Shown: one piece after another, positions 49,682 to 62,500 of the stretch | Numbering within the stretch: the first letter of the stretch is position 1 | Layout of the letters: each line of letters starts with the position of its first letter | DNA from: Chrysoporthe austroafricana | Taxonomy: Eukaryota > Ascomycota > Sordariomycetes > Diaporthales > Cryphonectriaceae | Reading direction: 5' to 3' | Assembly: GCA_001051155.2 (NCBI GenBank) | Contig: JYIP02000009.1 | Coordinates: forward strand, 930,001-994,000 | DNA length: 64,000 nucleotides | Position numbers and translations under genes: made by a program | The notes under the pieces: model-generated | Database searches by the model: none | The model's input: only the letters and a program-made list of their open reading frames with translations | Told to the model about the DNA's origin: nothing

Positions 49682-50640
49682 GCTAGTCTATTTATTCCAA
49701 GAAATCGAAAGAACTTATAATATAATAAGCGCGTATTAGGGTAAAAGCGATTGCTAAGTAAGGCAAATAAATTTCTAACGAATGCAAAAGGCTATTATTT
49801 CGTAAATTGTTAGTAAATTTACTTTATTTTTTTCTTCTTATTAGCGCGCTTATAATTATTATCCTTATCCATTTATTATAGCTAATCGTATCGCTTTGTC
49901 GTTATTACTTTTTATTATACTTTTGAATATTATTTTTGAGCATTAAGCTAGCATTATTATTAATTTCGTTTTATTCTGTTAAGCTTCCGTAAACTTATAA
50001 AGATTGTATTAATAAGGCTATTAATATTATTAAAACCAAAACGCATTACGCAATTATCAAATCGTATTTTTCCGTAAATGCTTTATTATAAGACTAAGAC
50101 TAATAAGAAATAATACGTTTAGCTATACTTAATTTCTATACGATATTATACTTTATATTTTAAGAAGAACCTTCTAAAGTCTGCTAAAAAAGCAAAATTA
50201 TATAATATGTTAAATATATTTATAAAATATCGTTTAAAGATTGCTTCTCCTTAGAAAGATATCGGTAAGCTATATATTTATATAATAGCGAAAGCCGTTT
50301 CTACCGTAATATTTATATAACGAAAAACTATTTAAGCGATTTCTTTTGCCGCTAAAAAATTTATACAGTAGCCTTTTATTAAGCGTTAATCAGTAAAAGT
50401 TATACTGATATAATAAACCGAAAAATCGAATATAATATTTATATTTTTAATATTAAGTTAAGCAATAGCGATATTAATCGGCCGCTAATTATTAAAGAAG
50501 CTTAAAAGCTTATTTTATAATATTTTATACTATTATAAATTAATTGCTTTAGCTTTATTTACGAAAGATAAGAGCTTTATCCAAATACCTTTATTAGCGC
50601 GAATACTATTATAAGCAAGGATATAAATAATAAATTAACG

Positions 50641-51873
50641 GATAATTCTATTAGGGGAATATTGCTTGAATTTATTCCGAATTTATTTATTATTTATAAT
50701 CTTATCCTTGCCTTATATACCCTATTAATAGCTTATCGTATCTTATTTCCTATTATAATATCGAAAGACGATTGCTTACGAAATGGGTATAGCCGTTATA
50801 TTAAAGATAAAGCTAAACAGACGATATTAAGCGGTTATAATAACTTTACTAAAAAGGAAGTAAATGCTATATGCTATATAGCCAATATAGCAGAAGTTAT
50901 TATAATTTACAAATATAGTTATAATATAGCCCTTATTGCTTAGAAGAAAATAGCTAAAAATATTAAGCTAGTTTTAATTAAACTTGAAATTCCCGAACTT
51001 ATTATACCGGTCGCTAATTTAAGCCTATTTGCTATAATAGAACAAAACTTTATAATATTAGCTAAGCGCTATCGAATTATAAATAATATTATCGACTTAA
51101 CCGAAAATAACTTACCGAATATAGCTAGTCTATTAGCTATATCAAACAAGGCTTTTCGAGTTAGTATTAATAGCACTTTGCTCTTATAAGCTATATTTCG
51201 CGCTATCTTTGCTTTATCTATCAAATATAATCTCAAATCTAAAGCTATTAAAGCCGAAATTGCAATATATTACTATACGCTAGCCCTTTATATATTTAAG
51301 AAATATATATACTATAATTTTACTTAAAAAAGCAATTTCGGTATTAATTATCTTTACGTTATTAATAGCTTCGCTATTTATAATAATATTAAATTCGGTA
51401 TTATCGGAATTTACGATAATCGTATTCAGTACTTTTTCCTTTTTACTATAAAAGAATATATATACGAGTTTATCATTTGGTTCCGTAACTTTAATCTTAT
51501 TATCTTATTTAACCAGTCAGGCTTATATTTTATTATAAACTAAATTTTCCGTTTCGAATACAATTTTAAGGCTATTAAGATCGTTTTTACTAAAAATAAT
51601 ATGAATTACGACTTTAATGCTACTTTTCAAAAATAGGCTAACGAAAATAAAAACTATTTTAACGCTACCTGGTCCTTATAATGCTAAGATTGCATAATAA
51701 GCTTCAAGTTTTATATCCAAACGCATAAGCTAATTAAGACTTTGCAGCTTAATATCTATAACTATACTGATTTTTGCAATTATATCGGAAAGGAAGAACT
51801 ATTTGCTATATTCTTTCGTAACCTATTAAACTTTAAAGCTATTATTAAAGCCTGGGAAATTATTCTTAATTAA
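50641..51873 (+). pseudogene. ORF-B of C2: unrecognised reading frame downstream of pol
   Basis: About 410 codons with a few stops, ending at a TAA that is at the same place in copies C4 and N1. Shared stretches include LIAYRILFPIIISK, KKEVNAI.YIANIAE and FGII.I.DN. The frame is the longest preserved one in the whole repeat region (93 codons free of stops at 50662-50943), though it lies in the same RIP-like background. It sits between pol and the 3' LTR, where env-like genes are found in some retroelements, but I see no signal peptide or membrane segment typical of Env. No domain recognised. Possible extra Gag-like, host-derived or regulatory protein. Confidence 0.5.
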
Positions 51874-52555
51874 TAAATATAGCTATTATTTATTAATATA
51901 ATATTATTAGTAGCATATAATATTGCTTTCTTCTAATAATTTATAAACTTAATTACTTATATTAAGGGCTGGCTATAATATTGCTATATAATAATTATAT
52001 ACGGCTATCGGCTTTGCATACCGATATATCTTATCGTAATTTTATTTTATATTTACTATTATTATATTTATTTAATACTTTATTATTTAAAAATTATATT
52101 TTCCATTAATATTTACGAGCAATTTTGGTTTTTAATTATATTTATATTAAATATTTCAGCAATAAATATAATTAAGCATTACCGAAATATACCTGGATAT
52201 CGGCTAGCTTTATTATATATAAATACTATATATATCTATCTATTCTAAGTATAAACCGATTATAATAGAAGATCAATTCTAAATTCTTGGCATAAGCAGG
52301 TTTTCTTTTAGTTCCCGGTATAAGCATATTTATTATTCAAGTTCCCGGTATAAATACGTTTATTTATTAGAATTCTAGTACGAGTCGGCTTTATAAAACG
52401 ATTATTATTTCCTATATAATCTCTTTTATCCAATAATACTATCGTACTTTTCCTTACCGTATAACCTAGAGTCTTACTATATCGTACTATTGCTACCCAA
52501 AACATCTCTAATAGTTAGCTTCCTTTATAAATAAAGGTTATAAAGGGCTAGCAAT

Positions 52556-52762
52556 TAATAGCAAAACTTATAGACGAAATGAATTCGTAATAGATTTGCC
52601 TAATAAATTTATAGTGAATCCTTTAATAAATACGCAATGAATTTACTAAGTAGATGCTATACCTTTACCGGGAGGCTTATATAATGCCTTAATAGGCTTT
52701 AACGTAATTTACTTTCTTGGAAAAAGCATGCTTTATAATATATTTCAGTACGTTTACCATTA
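52556..52762 (+). repeat. 3' LTR of C2
   Basis: 207 bp, TAATAGCAAAAC...GTTTACCATTA. The end keeps CCATTA. It is preceded by an AAAGG/AAAGGG purine-rich stretch that may be the remnant of the polypurine tract. Confidence 0.88.
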
Positions 52763-54855
52763 ATTTCAGCTATATTGGTTGCATAACGTATAGCATTTAT
52801 TTCTTTTTTAATAAAGTTATTATAATTACTTAATATTATTTGTTTAGCCTTATTTTTAATATAATAATTACGCTTATTTCGTAAGCGATCGTCTTTCGAT
52901 ATTATAATAAGAAATAGGATATAATAAGCTGCTAATAAGATATATAAAGTAAGGATAGGATTACGAATAATAAGTAAATTCGAAATGAATTTAAGTAATG
53001 CTTTTTTAATAGAGTTATTTATTAATCCGTTATTTATATCTTCGCTTATAATAGCATCCGTACCGGTAAAAGTATTTGGATAAAGCTTTTATCTTTTGTA
53101 AATAAAACTAGAACGGTTAATTTACAATAATATAAAATATTGTAAAATAAGCTTTTAAGCTTTTTTAGTAATTAGTAACTAACCGATATTGCTATTGCTT
53201 AGCTTAATATTAAGGATATAAATATTATATTCGACTTTTCGGTTTATTATATCGGTATAACTTTTATTAATTAGCGCTTAATAAAAGGTTATTGTATAAG
53301 TTTCTTAATAGCGAAAGAAATTGCTTAAATAGTTTTTCATTATATAAATATTATAGTAGAAACGGCTTTCGCTATTATATAAATATATAGCCTACTAATA
53401 TCCTTTTAGAGAAAAGCGGTTTTTAAGCAATACTTTATAAATATACTTGGTATATTATATAGTTTTGCTTTTTCGGCAAATCTTGGAAAGTTCCTCTTAA
53501 AATATAGAGTATAATATTATATAGAAATTAAATATAGCTAAATATACCGTTTCTTATTAATTTTAGTTTTATAGCAAAGCATTTACGGAAAGATACGACT
53601 TAATAATTGCATAATGCGTTTTAATTATAATAATATTAATAGCTTTATTAATATAATCCTTATAAGTTTACAGAAGCTTAATATAATAAAGCGAAATTGA
53701 TAATAGTATTAACTTAATATTCAAAAATAATATTTAAAAATATAATAAAAAGTAATAATAATAAAGCAATACAATTAAATATAATAAATAAATAAGGATA
53801 ATAATTATAAGCGCGCTAATAGAAAAAGGAAAATAAAATAAATTTATTAGCGATTTACGAAATAGTAGTTTTTAAATTTATTAGAAATTTATTTGCTTTA
53901 TTTAACAATCGCCTTTATTCCAATACGCGCTTATTGCATTACGGATTCTTTCGATTTCTTAGAATAAATAAACTAGCTTATTCTAATATATTTTCTATTC
54001 GTAAATCGCGTTTTGGCTTATTTCGTTTTCGTAAAGCAGTTATAATAATATTTCCTGGTTTAGGAACTTCTTCCGCTAATAGCCGTTCTCGCTTTGCTTT
54101 TTCTTGCAATTTGGCTATAATTTCGCATTTCCGTTCGAAATTATATATTATTTCGTCCGTATTTAAAGCATTATAAGGCATTTATATATTATAATAATTA
54201 GAATAGTTTATCTATTTTACTAAATATTTAATTCTATATAATTTACGTTTATATTTTCATTTATAGCGGCTAATTATCTTTTTTAGCTTGTAATATCGGT
54301 AATTTTCTAAATATTTCTCGATATCCGGGTTTTTTAACATATTTATTGGGTTTTAATATATAAAATTATATTTATAAAAGTTTATTTTAAAAAGGTTTGC
54401 AAGCATTAATTATATTACTGAAATTATTAAATGGATATTTATATAAGGAATTAATTTCAATTTATATATTAAGTTCTTTATTTTTCGAATAATCCGGAAA
54501 GATTTTATTCTTTATTATAAAAACTTCAGAAATAAATTATTTAGCAATAAATACCCGTAATTCAAATAAATATATATTTAATTAATTAATTCGAAAATTA
54601 TTTAACAATAATATTTATTATATTATAATTTAGTTGTTATTTGCGTTTCGGTAATGAAAAATTAAGCTTTTTCTTGGAAAATTTCTTTTATTAAGAATAT
54701 TATATCCTTTATTTATTAGCCCAATAATAAATTAAATTCGAATAATATTTAGCTAGCTAAATATTTTATAGCTTAGTTATATGCATTATTCAAGTTAAAT
54801 TATAATGCCGGTATTATTTCGGTTTATTTTGCATTAAAGTAAATAGTAATAAAAT
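52763..54855 (-). mobile_element. Chromovirus copy N1, right part: ORF-B N-terminus, spacer, chromodomain and integrase end
   Basis: This continues copy N1 after the C2 insertion. On the minus strand it reads integrase C-terminus (54855 leftwards), chromodomain tail (53978-54181: NALNTDEIIYNFERKCEII), the 950-bp spacer, and the ORF-B N-terminus down to 52763. At 54855 it stops in the integrase, where the LTR of copy N3 begins. Confidence 0.85.
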
Positions 54856-55138
54856 TAATAGCAAAACCTATAAACGAAGTGAATCCGTAATAGATTCGCC
54901 TAGTAAATTTATAGTAAATCCCTTAATAAATACGCAATGAATTTACTAAATAAATATTATACTTTTACCGGAAAGCCTATATAATGCTCTAATAGGTTTT
55001 AGCGTAATTTACTTTCTTAGAAGAACGATACTTTATAATATATTTCAATACGTTTACTATTAATTAATAGTTATGCTTTATACGCTTTTGCTACGTAATC
55101 GGGTTTCGATTATCGGCTTTATAAAGTAACGGCTCCTA
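54856..55138 (+). mobile_element. Chromovirus copy N3: 5' LTR (54856-55062) and 76 bp of leader
   Basis: A plus-oriented LTR of exactly 207 bp is followed by the same leader words as in C2 (GCTTTATACGCTTTTGCTACG). The leader is cut at 55138 by the LTR of copy C4. The rest of N3 should lie to the right of C4, outside the window. Confidence 0.8.
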
Positions 55139-55345
55139 TAATAGTAAACGTACTGAAATATATTATAAAGCATAATTCTTCCAAGAAAGTGAATTACGCT
55201 AAAGCCTATCAGGGCATTATATAAGCCTTTCGGTAAAAGTATAGCATTTACCTAGTAAATTCATTGCGTATTTATTAAGGGATTTATTATAAATTTACTA
55301 GGCAAATCCATTACGAATTCATTTTGTCTATAAGTTTTGCTATTA
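55139..55345 (-). repeat. 3' LTR of C4
   Basis: 207 bp; on the plus strand it reads TAATAGTAAACG...GCTATTA, the reverse complement of the C2 LTR. The five bases before it on the plus strand are TCCTA, predicted to be repeated at the far end of C4. Confidence 0.85.
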
Positions 55346-56026
55346 ATTGCCGGCCTTTTATAACCTTTGTCCATAAAGGAAGCTAACTATCAGAGACGTT
55401 TTGGGTAGCAATAGTACGATATAATAAGATTCTAGGTTATATAACAAGGAAAAGCATAATAGTATTATTGGATAAAGGAGATTATATAGGAAATAATAAT
55501 CGTTTTATAAAGCCGATTCGTACTAGAATCCTAATAAGTAAACGTGCTTATACCGGGGATTTGAATAATAAATATGCTTATGCCGGGAATTAAAAGAAAA
55601 CCTGCTTATGCTAAGGCTTAGAATTGATCCTCTATTATAATCGGTTTATGTTTAAGATAGATAAATATATATAATACTTATATATGATAAGGCTAGCCGA
55701 TATTTAAGTATATTTCGGTAATGCTTAATCGTATTTATTGCCGAAATATTTAGTATAGATATAATCAAAAACTAAAATTATTCGTGGATATTAATAGAAA
55801 ATATAGCTTTCAAATAATAGGGTATTAAGTAAGTATAATAGTAATAAATATAAAGTAAAATTACGATAGGATATATCGGCATATAAAGCCGATAGCCGTA
55901 TATAGTTATTATATAGCGATATCGTAACTAGTCCTTAATATAAGTAGCTAAATCTATAAATTATTGGAAGAAAGCAATATTATATGCTATTAATAATATT
56001 ATATCGATAAATAATAGCTGTATTTA

Positions 56027-57270
56027 TTAATTAAGGGTAATTTCCTGGGCTTTAGTAATAGCTTTAAGGTTTAATAAATTGCAAAAGAATATAGCAAATA
56101 GTTTTTCTTTTCCAATATAATCGCAAAAATCGGTATAGTTATGGATATCAAGCTATAAGGTCTTAATTAGCCTATGCGCTTGGATATAAGATTTGAGGCT
56201 TATTATGCGATTTTGGCATTGCAAAAACCGGGCAGTATTGAAATAGTCCTTATTTTCGTTAGCTTATTTCTGAAAAGTAGCGTTAAAGTCGTAATCTATA
56301 TCGTCTTTAATAAAAACGATCTTGATAGCCTTAAAATTATATTCGAAACGGAAAATTTAGTTTATAATGAAATATAAGCCCGACTAGTTAGACAAAACGG
56401 TAAGATCAAAATTGCAAAGCCAGGTAACGAACTCGTATATATATTCTCTTATAATAAAAGAGAAGAAATACTAAATATAATTATCGTGGATTCCGATAAT
56501 GCCGAACTTAATATTATTATAAATAGCAAAGCTATTAGCAATATAAGAATAGTTAATACCGAAATTGCTTTCCCAAATGAAATTATAGCGTATATATTCT
56601 TTGGATATATAGAAGGCTAGCGTGCAGTAATATATTGCGATTTCGGCTTTAATAGCTTTGGATTTGGAATCCTGTTTGATAGATAAAGCGGGAATAGCGC
56701 GAGGCGTAGCCCGCAAAGGCAGAGTGCTATTAATACTAGCTTGAAAAGCTTTGCTTAGTATAGTTAATAGATTAGCTATACTCGGTAAGTTATTTTCAAT
56801 TAAGTCAATAATATCGTTTATAATTCGATAGTGCTTGGCTAGCATTATAAAGTTTTATTTTATTATAACAAATAGGCTTAAATTAGCGACCGGTATAATA
56901 GGCTTAAAAGCCTTAAGCTTGGCCAAAATTAGCTTGATATTCTTGGCTATTTTCTTCCAAATAGCAAGGGTTATATTACGATTATATTCATAAACTATAA
57001 CGATTTCTGCTATATTGGCTATATAGCGTATAGCATTTACCTCTTTTTTAATAAGATTGCTACGATTGCTTAGTATTATCTGTCTAGCCTTATCTTTAAT
57101 ATAATAGCTATGCCCATTTTGTAAGCGATTATTTTTCGATATTATAATAGGAAATAGAATGCGATAAGCTATTAATGGGGTATATAGAGTAGGGATAGGA
57201 TTATGAATAGTAAGTGAATTCGGAATAAATTTAAGCAATATTCTTCTAATAGAGTTATCCGTTAGTCCGT
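56027..57270 (-). pseudogene. ORF-B of C4
   Basis: Best preserved copy: open from 57238 to 56855 and, after one stop, from 56845 to 56471, in one frame. It ends at a TAA (56027-56029) at the same place as in C2. It includes IHNPIPTLYTPLIAYRILF, KKEVNAIRYIANIAE, LPLRATPRAIPALSIK and a CTLAFYISKEYIRYN block. I recognise no family. The uninterrupted region at about 57003-57020 defines the insertion site used by C2 in copy N1. Confidence 0.5.
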
Positions 57271-58218
57271 TATTTATATTTTCGCTCGTAATAGTATCTA
57301 TATTAGTAAAGGTATTTGAATAAAGCTTTTATCTTTCGTAAATAGAGCTAGAGCGGTCGATTTACAATAATATAAAGTATTATAAAATAAGCTCTTAAGC
57401 TTCTTTAATAGTTAATAGCCGATTAATATTGCTGCTGCTTAGCTTGGTATTAAAAACGTAAATATTATATTTAACCTTTCGGTCTATTATATCGATATAA
57501 CTTTTATTAATTAATGCCCGATAAAAGGCTATTGTATAAGCTTCTTAGCAGCGAAAGAAATCGCTTAAGTAGTTTTTCGTTACGTAAATATTACAGTAGA
57601 AACGGCTTTCGCTATTATATAAATATATAGCCTATCGATATCTTTCCAGGGAAAAGCGGTTTTTAAGCGATATTTTGTAAATATACTTGGCATATTATAT
57701 AATCTTGCTTTTTCGGCAAACTTTAGAAGGTTTTTCCTGGGATATAAAATACGGTATCGTATAAAAATTAGGCATAGCTAAACGTACCGTTTTTTATTAG
57801 TTTTGGTTTTATAGCAAGGCATTTACGGAAAAATACGACTTAATAATCGCATAATGCGTTTTGGTTTTAATAATATTAATAGCTTTATTAATACAATTTT
57901 TGTAAATTTACGGAAGCTTAGCAGAGTAAAGCGAAATTAATAATAATGCTAGCTTAATACCTAAAAATAATATTTAAAAGTATAATAAAAAGTAGTAATA
58001 ATAGGGCGATATAGTTAGTTATAATAAGTGGATAGGAATAATAATCGTAAGCGTATTAGTAGGAAAAGGAAAATAAAATGAATTTACTGGCAATTTACGA
58101 AATAATAGCCTTTTGCATTCGTTAGAAATTTATTTGCTTTACTTAGCGGTTGCTTTTATTCTAATGCGCGCTTATTGCGTTACGAATTCTTTCGATTTCT
58201 TAAAATAAGTAAACTAGC

Positions 58219-61200
58219 TTATTCTAATATACTTTCTGTTCGTAAGTCGCGTTTTGGCCTATTTCGTTTTCGTAAAGCAGTTATAATAATATCTCTTAGT
58301 TTAGGGATTTTTTCTGCTAATAGCCGTTTTTGTTTCGTTCTTTCTTGCAGTTCGGTTATAGCTTTGCATTTCCGTTCGAAATTACGTATTATTTTGTCCG
58401 CATTCAAGGCATTACGGGGCATTTATATATTATAATAGCTAGAGTAATTTATTCATTTTATTAAGTATTCAATTCTGCGCGGATTATATTTATACTTTCG
58501 CTTATAGCGGCTAATTATCTTTTCCAGCTTGTAATATTAATAGTTTTCCAAGTATTTCTTGATATCCGAATTTTCTAGCATATTTACTGGGTCCTAATAT
58601 ATAAAGTTATATTTATAAAAATCCGTTTTAAGAAAGTTTGTAAGCGTTAATTATATTACCGAAATTATTAGATAGATATTTATATAAAGAGCTAATTTCA
58701 ATTTATATACTAAGTTTCCTATTTTTCGAATAATTTAGAAAAATCCTATTCTTTATTATAAAAACTTTAGAAATAAGTTATTTGGTAATAAATACTTATA
58801 GCTTAAGCGAATATATACCCAATTATTTAATTCGAAAATTATTTAGCAATAATGCTTATTATATTGCAATTTGGCTATTATTTGCGTTTCGGTAATAAAA
58901 AGTTAAGCTTCTTTCTGGAAGATTTCTTTTGCTAGAGGTATTATATCCCTTATCTATTAGCCCAATAATAAGTTAAATCCGAATAGTATTTGGCTAGCTA
59001 AATATTTTATAATTTAATTGTACGTATTATTTAAGTTAAACTATAATGCCAGTATTATTTCGGTTTATTTTGCGTTAGGGTAAGCGGTTATAAAATGCCG
59101 AATTGCTATTTCAACTATTCGGTTCTTTATTTCAAATTGCCCGTTCGTTTGCGAATGCGAGGCGGTAGAGTAGGCAAGTTTCGTTCCGATAATTTCCTAT
59201 AAATATTTCCAGAATTCCGATAGGAATTTCGAGTTTCTGTCTGAAATAATCCTCTTGGGTATTCCCTAGCTAGTAATGTAAAATATCCGTAAAATAAGAA
59301 TTGCTCAGTTTGCTATAATATATACTGCATTATTTAATATAATAATTATAGCTTTAAAATATTTATCCGTAATTGTAAAAAATATATTCAAGAATAGTAT
59401 TTTAGCTAAGGCTTATATAGTATTTGTAAATAGTATTATTAGTAATCTTATAATAAAGTCTATAATAATAATATAGAATGGGATTAATAAAGATAATATA
59501 AGCTGCATTTCCTTTAAAGGTTATTATAAATCGTTTTTATTCTCGTTATAAGCTTGATATATCGATATATAATTGCGTATTTTAGCGTAATAGTATCTGA
59601 TAATAAATCAATCCGTTAAGTCGTATTATATACGGTTTATGCCGAAATAGTATTTTCTATTATAAGCTTCTTTAATAAAATTCAATGCTATTTTATTCGG
59701 AATATATAGTTATTATTTCTCGTAATAATCTTTGAGAAATAATAAGCTATTATAATCTAATATAAAAGGTAATCGGGCAACCTTATTTGGGTCTTTTAAT
59801 TATTCGATTATTCTGAATTATAAAGAGTATTTTTCGTATTCTTTCTTAATATGCCTTTTCATTTCGCTATTTATAGATATTTTACTGAAAACTTGGATAA
59901 ATTCGTTTTCCTATATCTTGTCTAGAATGCTTTCGTTATTAATAGGTTTTTGGGTAGATAGCAATCTTAATATGGTATTTGCAAGAACGTTCGACTTTCC
60001 CGGTATATAATATGCTTTTAAGTCGAATTGGCTTAAGTATTCCGAAACGAAAATTAGCCGCATATTTGCCTTAATTTTATTTACTGTATTTATAGATAAC
60101 GAATAGATAATGCTAATTATTATTGCATAATTAGTAAAGATATGAATTAGCTTAGCTCGGTTCAATTTTATTATCGTCCTTAGCTTTCGTATTAGCTATA
60201 TTAAATAAGCTACCTCTAGCTCTATAAGCCAGTACTTTCGTTCTATTTCGTTAATCGTCTTGCTTAAATAGAGGATTAATTATATAGCTATACTTACTAT
60301 TAGCAATATTCCGTTCTATATATAATCGTTTGCTAATTGGAAAATAATACTTGAAAACTCTATTTCTTTAAATATATCTAGCTAGATAAAAAGAAGTTTA
60401 TTTAAGATATAGTAAAATAAAGCATTTCTAGCTTCTAAAATTATTTTGAAATCGTAAAAATTATTAATTTCGTCTAGTATTAAGTCGAAAGTGGCTTGTA
60501 TAATATAGTTTCGCTATCCTATATTTGAGAATAAACAGTTCGATTAGCAAGCTTTGCTTAATATCCTAATTTTCTTTTTCTGAAATAAATTAATTCTATA
60601 ATTATATCTAGGAATTAAGTAATATAAATATCTTATAAATCCGATAAACCTTTCCAGTTATTGGAATATTTTAGGGAATTCCAGATCGCGAATAGCTTAT
60701 ATTCGGTATTCCGTATTGGAAATTCCGAATCCGTTTACTTTAAATCCTAAGATCTGGACTGAAAGATATTCAAGAAACGATTTGAATCCAGCTAATGAAA
60801 TATTTTTGCGTAAAAATAGCGAGAAAATAGTTTATAAGTATTGCAAATAGTCTTATTCTGTAATTAAATAAATAACGATATTATTTATAAAAGCGGAAAT
60901 AAACTTGTAATATAGTTATAAGAATTGATTTATAAAATGCTAGATATAAAATAGTAAATTTCGAAATCTTATAAATAAAACTTTTATCTTTTCTTAATTA
61001 TAATAATTGATAATAGTAAATCGGTTTCTATAATCTGGATATATTAGGAATTAATAGAAAAATTGCTATATATTTACTATTATAATATATATTTTTCTTT
61101 TTAGCTATTTAATAACTTTTTATTATAATAGCAAAAGGTAAATATCGGGAATTGAGATTTTATTCAAAACGTATAAATCAATTACTATACGTCCTTTTTT

Positions 61201-62500
61201 CTGGCTATTTATATTCTTCCAAATTACAAAAATTAATAAACCGAATAGTATTATACTTGTAACCTATTTAGCTCGATTTTGCTAGTATAATTTATTTAAA
61301 ATTTTATTAATTATTTCCTGGTTTTCTTTATTTGAATAATATAGCTTTTATCTTATTTTCTAATTTTGCTATCTTTCGACCAAATCGATTTTCATTTATT
61401 AATCGATTGGCATATTAATGGGATTTATATTTTTGAAAACTTTAGCGTATACCCGTATTAATTCTATAACTTTATAAAGAAATTCCGGTAAATGCTTGCA
61501 AATATATATACCGAATTCAATATCCGATTCCTTAATAGCTTTATCTTTCCGGATCCCTAATTTATTACTATTTTCGAAATAATTTCTTATTTCGAAGGTT
61601 TCTATATCCGGGAATCGGTATTCTTCCAATTATTCTCTAGTAATTTTCGCAATTTATTGGAAAATATACTTAATAAATAACAATTAGTTTGAATTTAGCT
61701 TTCCTGAAAGCTATAACCCGTTCTGGGTTTATTGAAAGAGGTATTATCGCGCAATATAATAATAGTTATCGTAATTCGCTAGCAAGGTTATATAATCTAT
61801 CTGGAATGGTTTAACTGCTTTTAGAAATTGGTTTTTCTGGATCTTTAAAGAGGTCGCTACTTAATTCGTTATTAAGACCTTTTTAGTCTAATAGCTTATT
61901 AAGCAATTCATTTACCCTTTCTATTTCAGCTTGAATAGAAAGGTTACGTTTTTGGGATTCGCTTGATATTAATAAGGATTAATTTATAAGATTTAAGCAG
62001 CATTACCGTAATAATTGCGGCCTTTACTTGCCAGGATTGTATTAGCATTCGGGCAAATACCTTTACTTTTACCGTAATATTACTAAAATAACCAAATTAT
62101 ATAGACAATTTTGAATTCAGAATATCCAGTTCGTAAGGAATATTATATTCTTATTCTAGCAAGATACTTGCTTCTAATCGATCCAATACTTAAGCTTTTA
62201 TTTAAGTACGAAATATAACTGGGTAGCTATGCTTATTGCTCTGGAAATACAAGTCGAATTTAGCCTAGCTTTTTGCTAGCAATTGGCTTATATCTTTAAG
62301 CTTAGCCTTTACGTTCTAATCTACTTTCGTTTTAAGGAACTATATTAGCAATTCTTTAGCAATAGCATAATAATTAGCGCTTATATCAATATAGACCTCT
62401 ATATCCGGCCTATTCGGGTATGCTTTAGCTATAGCTCTTGCGTACGTATAGCTGCTATCTTGATAAAGCTTGACTGTAAGTATAGGAATATTATATTCTA
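58219..62500 (-). pseudogene. Degenerate pol of C4 (protease to chromodomain)
   Basis: Read on the minus strand: protease-like DISANYY near 62400; a linker frame EEYRFPDIETFEIRNYFE from 61629; RT with IDLRVLNKISIPD near 61160 and INNIVIY near 60880, where FVDDIVIY is expected; RNase H with RLIFVSEYLSQFDLKAYYIPG near 60060-60000; integrase; and chromodomain tail ending at 58219. The catalytic DD to NN change (GAT to AAT) is a G-to-A transition and would inactivate RT. Confidence 0.87.

Larger units (their letters stand above)
42107..52762 (+). mobile_element. Complete LTR retrotransposon C2 (Ty3/gypsy chromovirus with extra ORF), 10,656 bp
   Basis: Both LTRs are 207 bp in direct orientation (42107-42313 and 52556-52762) with ends TAATGG...CCATTA, RIP-mutated at some ends to TAATAG or TATCA. 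The element is flanked by the perfect 5-bp duplication ATTTC (42102-42106 and 52763-52767). Order inside: leader with a minisatellite, gag-like region, protease, RT, RNase H, integrase, chromodomain, about 950 bp without a clear frame, ORF-B, about 680 bp of 3' internal DNA. All frames carry many stops and frameshifts, so it is inactive. Differences between the two LTRs are nearly all transitions. Confidence 0.9.

Noticed and set aside
42107..55345. The repeated 207-bp sequence with inverted ends looked like a MITE (small transposon) copied at seven places.
   Set aside because: It occurs as a direct pair around a gag-pol element with a 5-bp target duplication, and each other copy adjoins retroelement 3' or 5' internal sequence. 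It is therefore the LTR.
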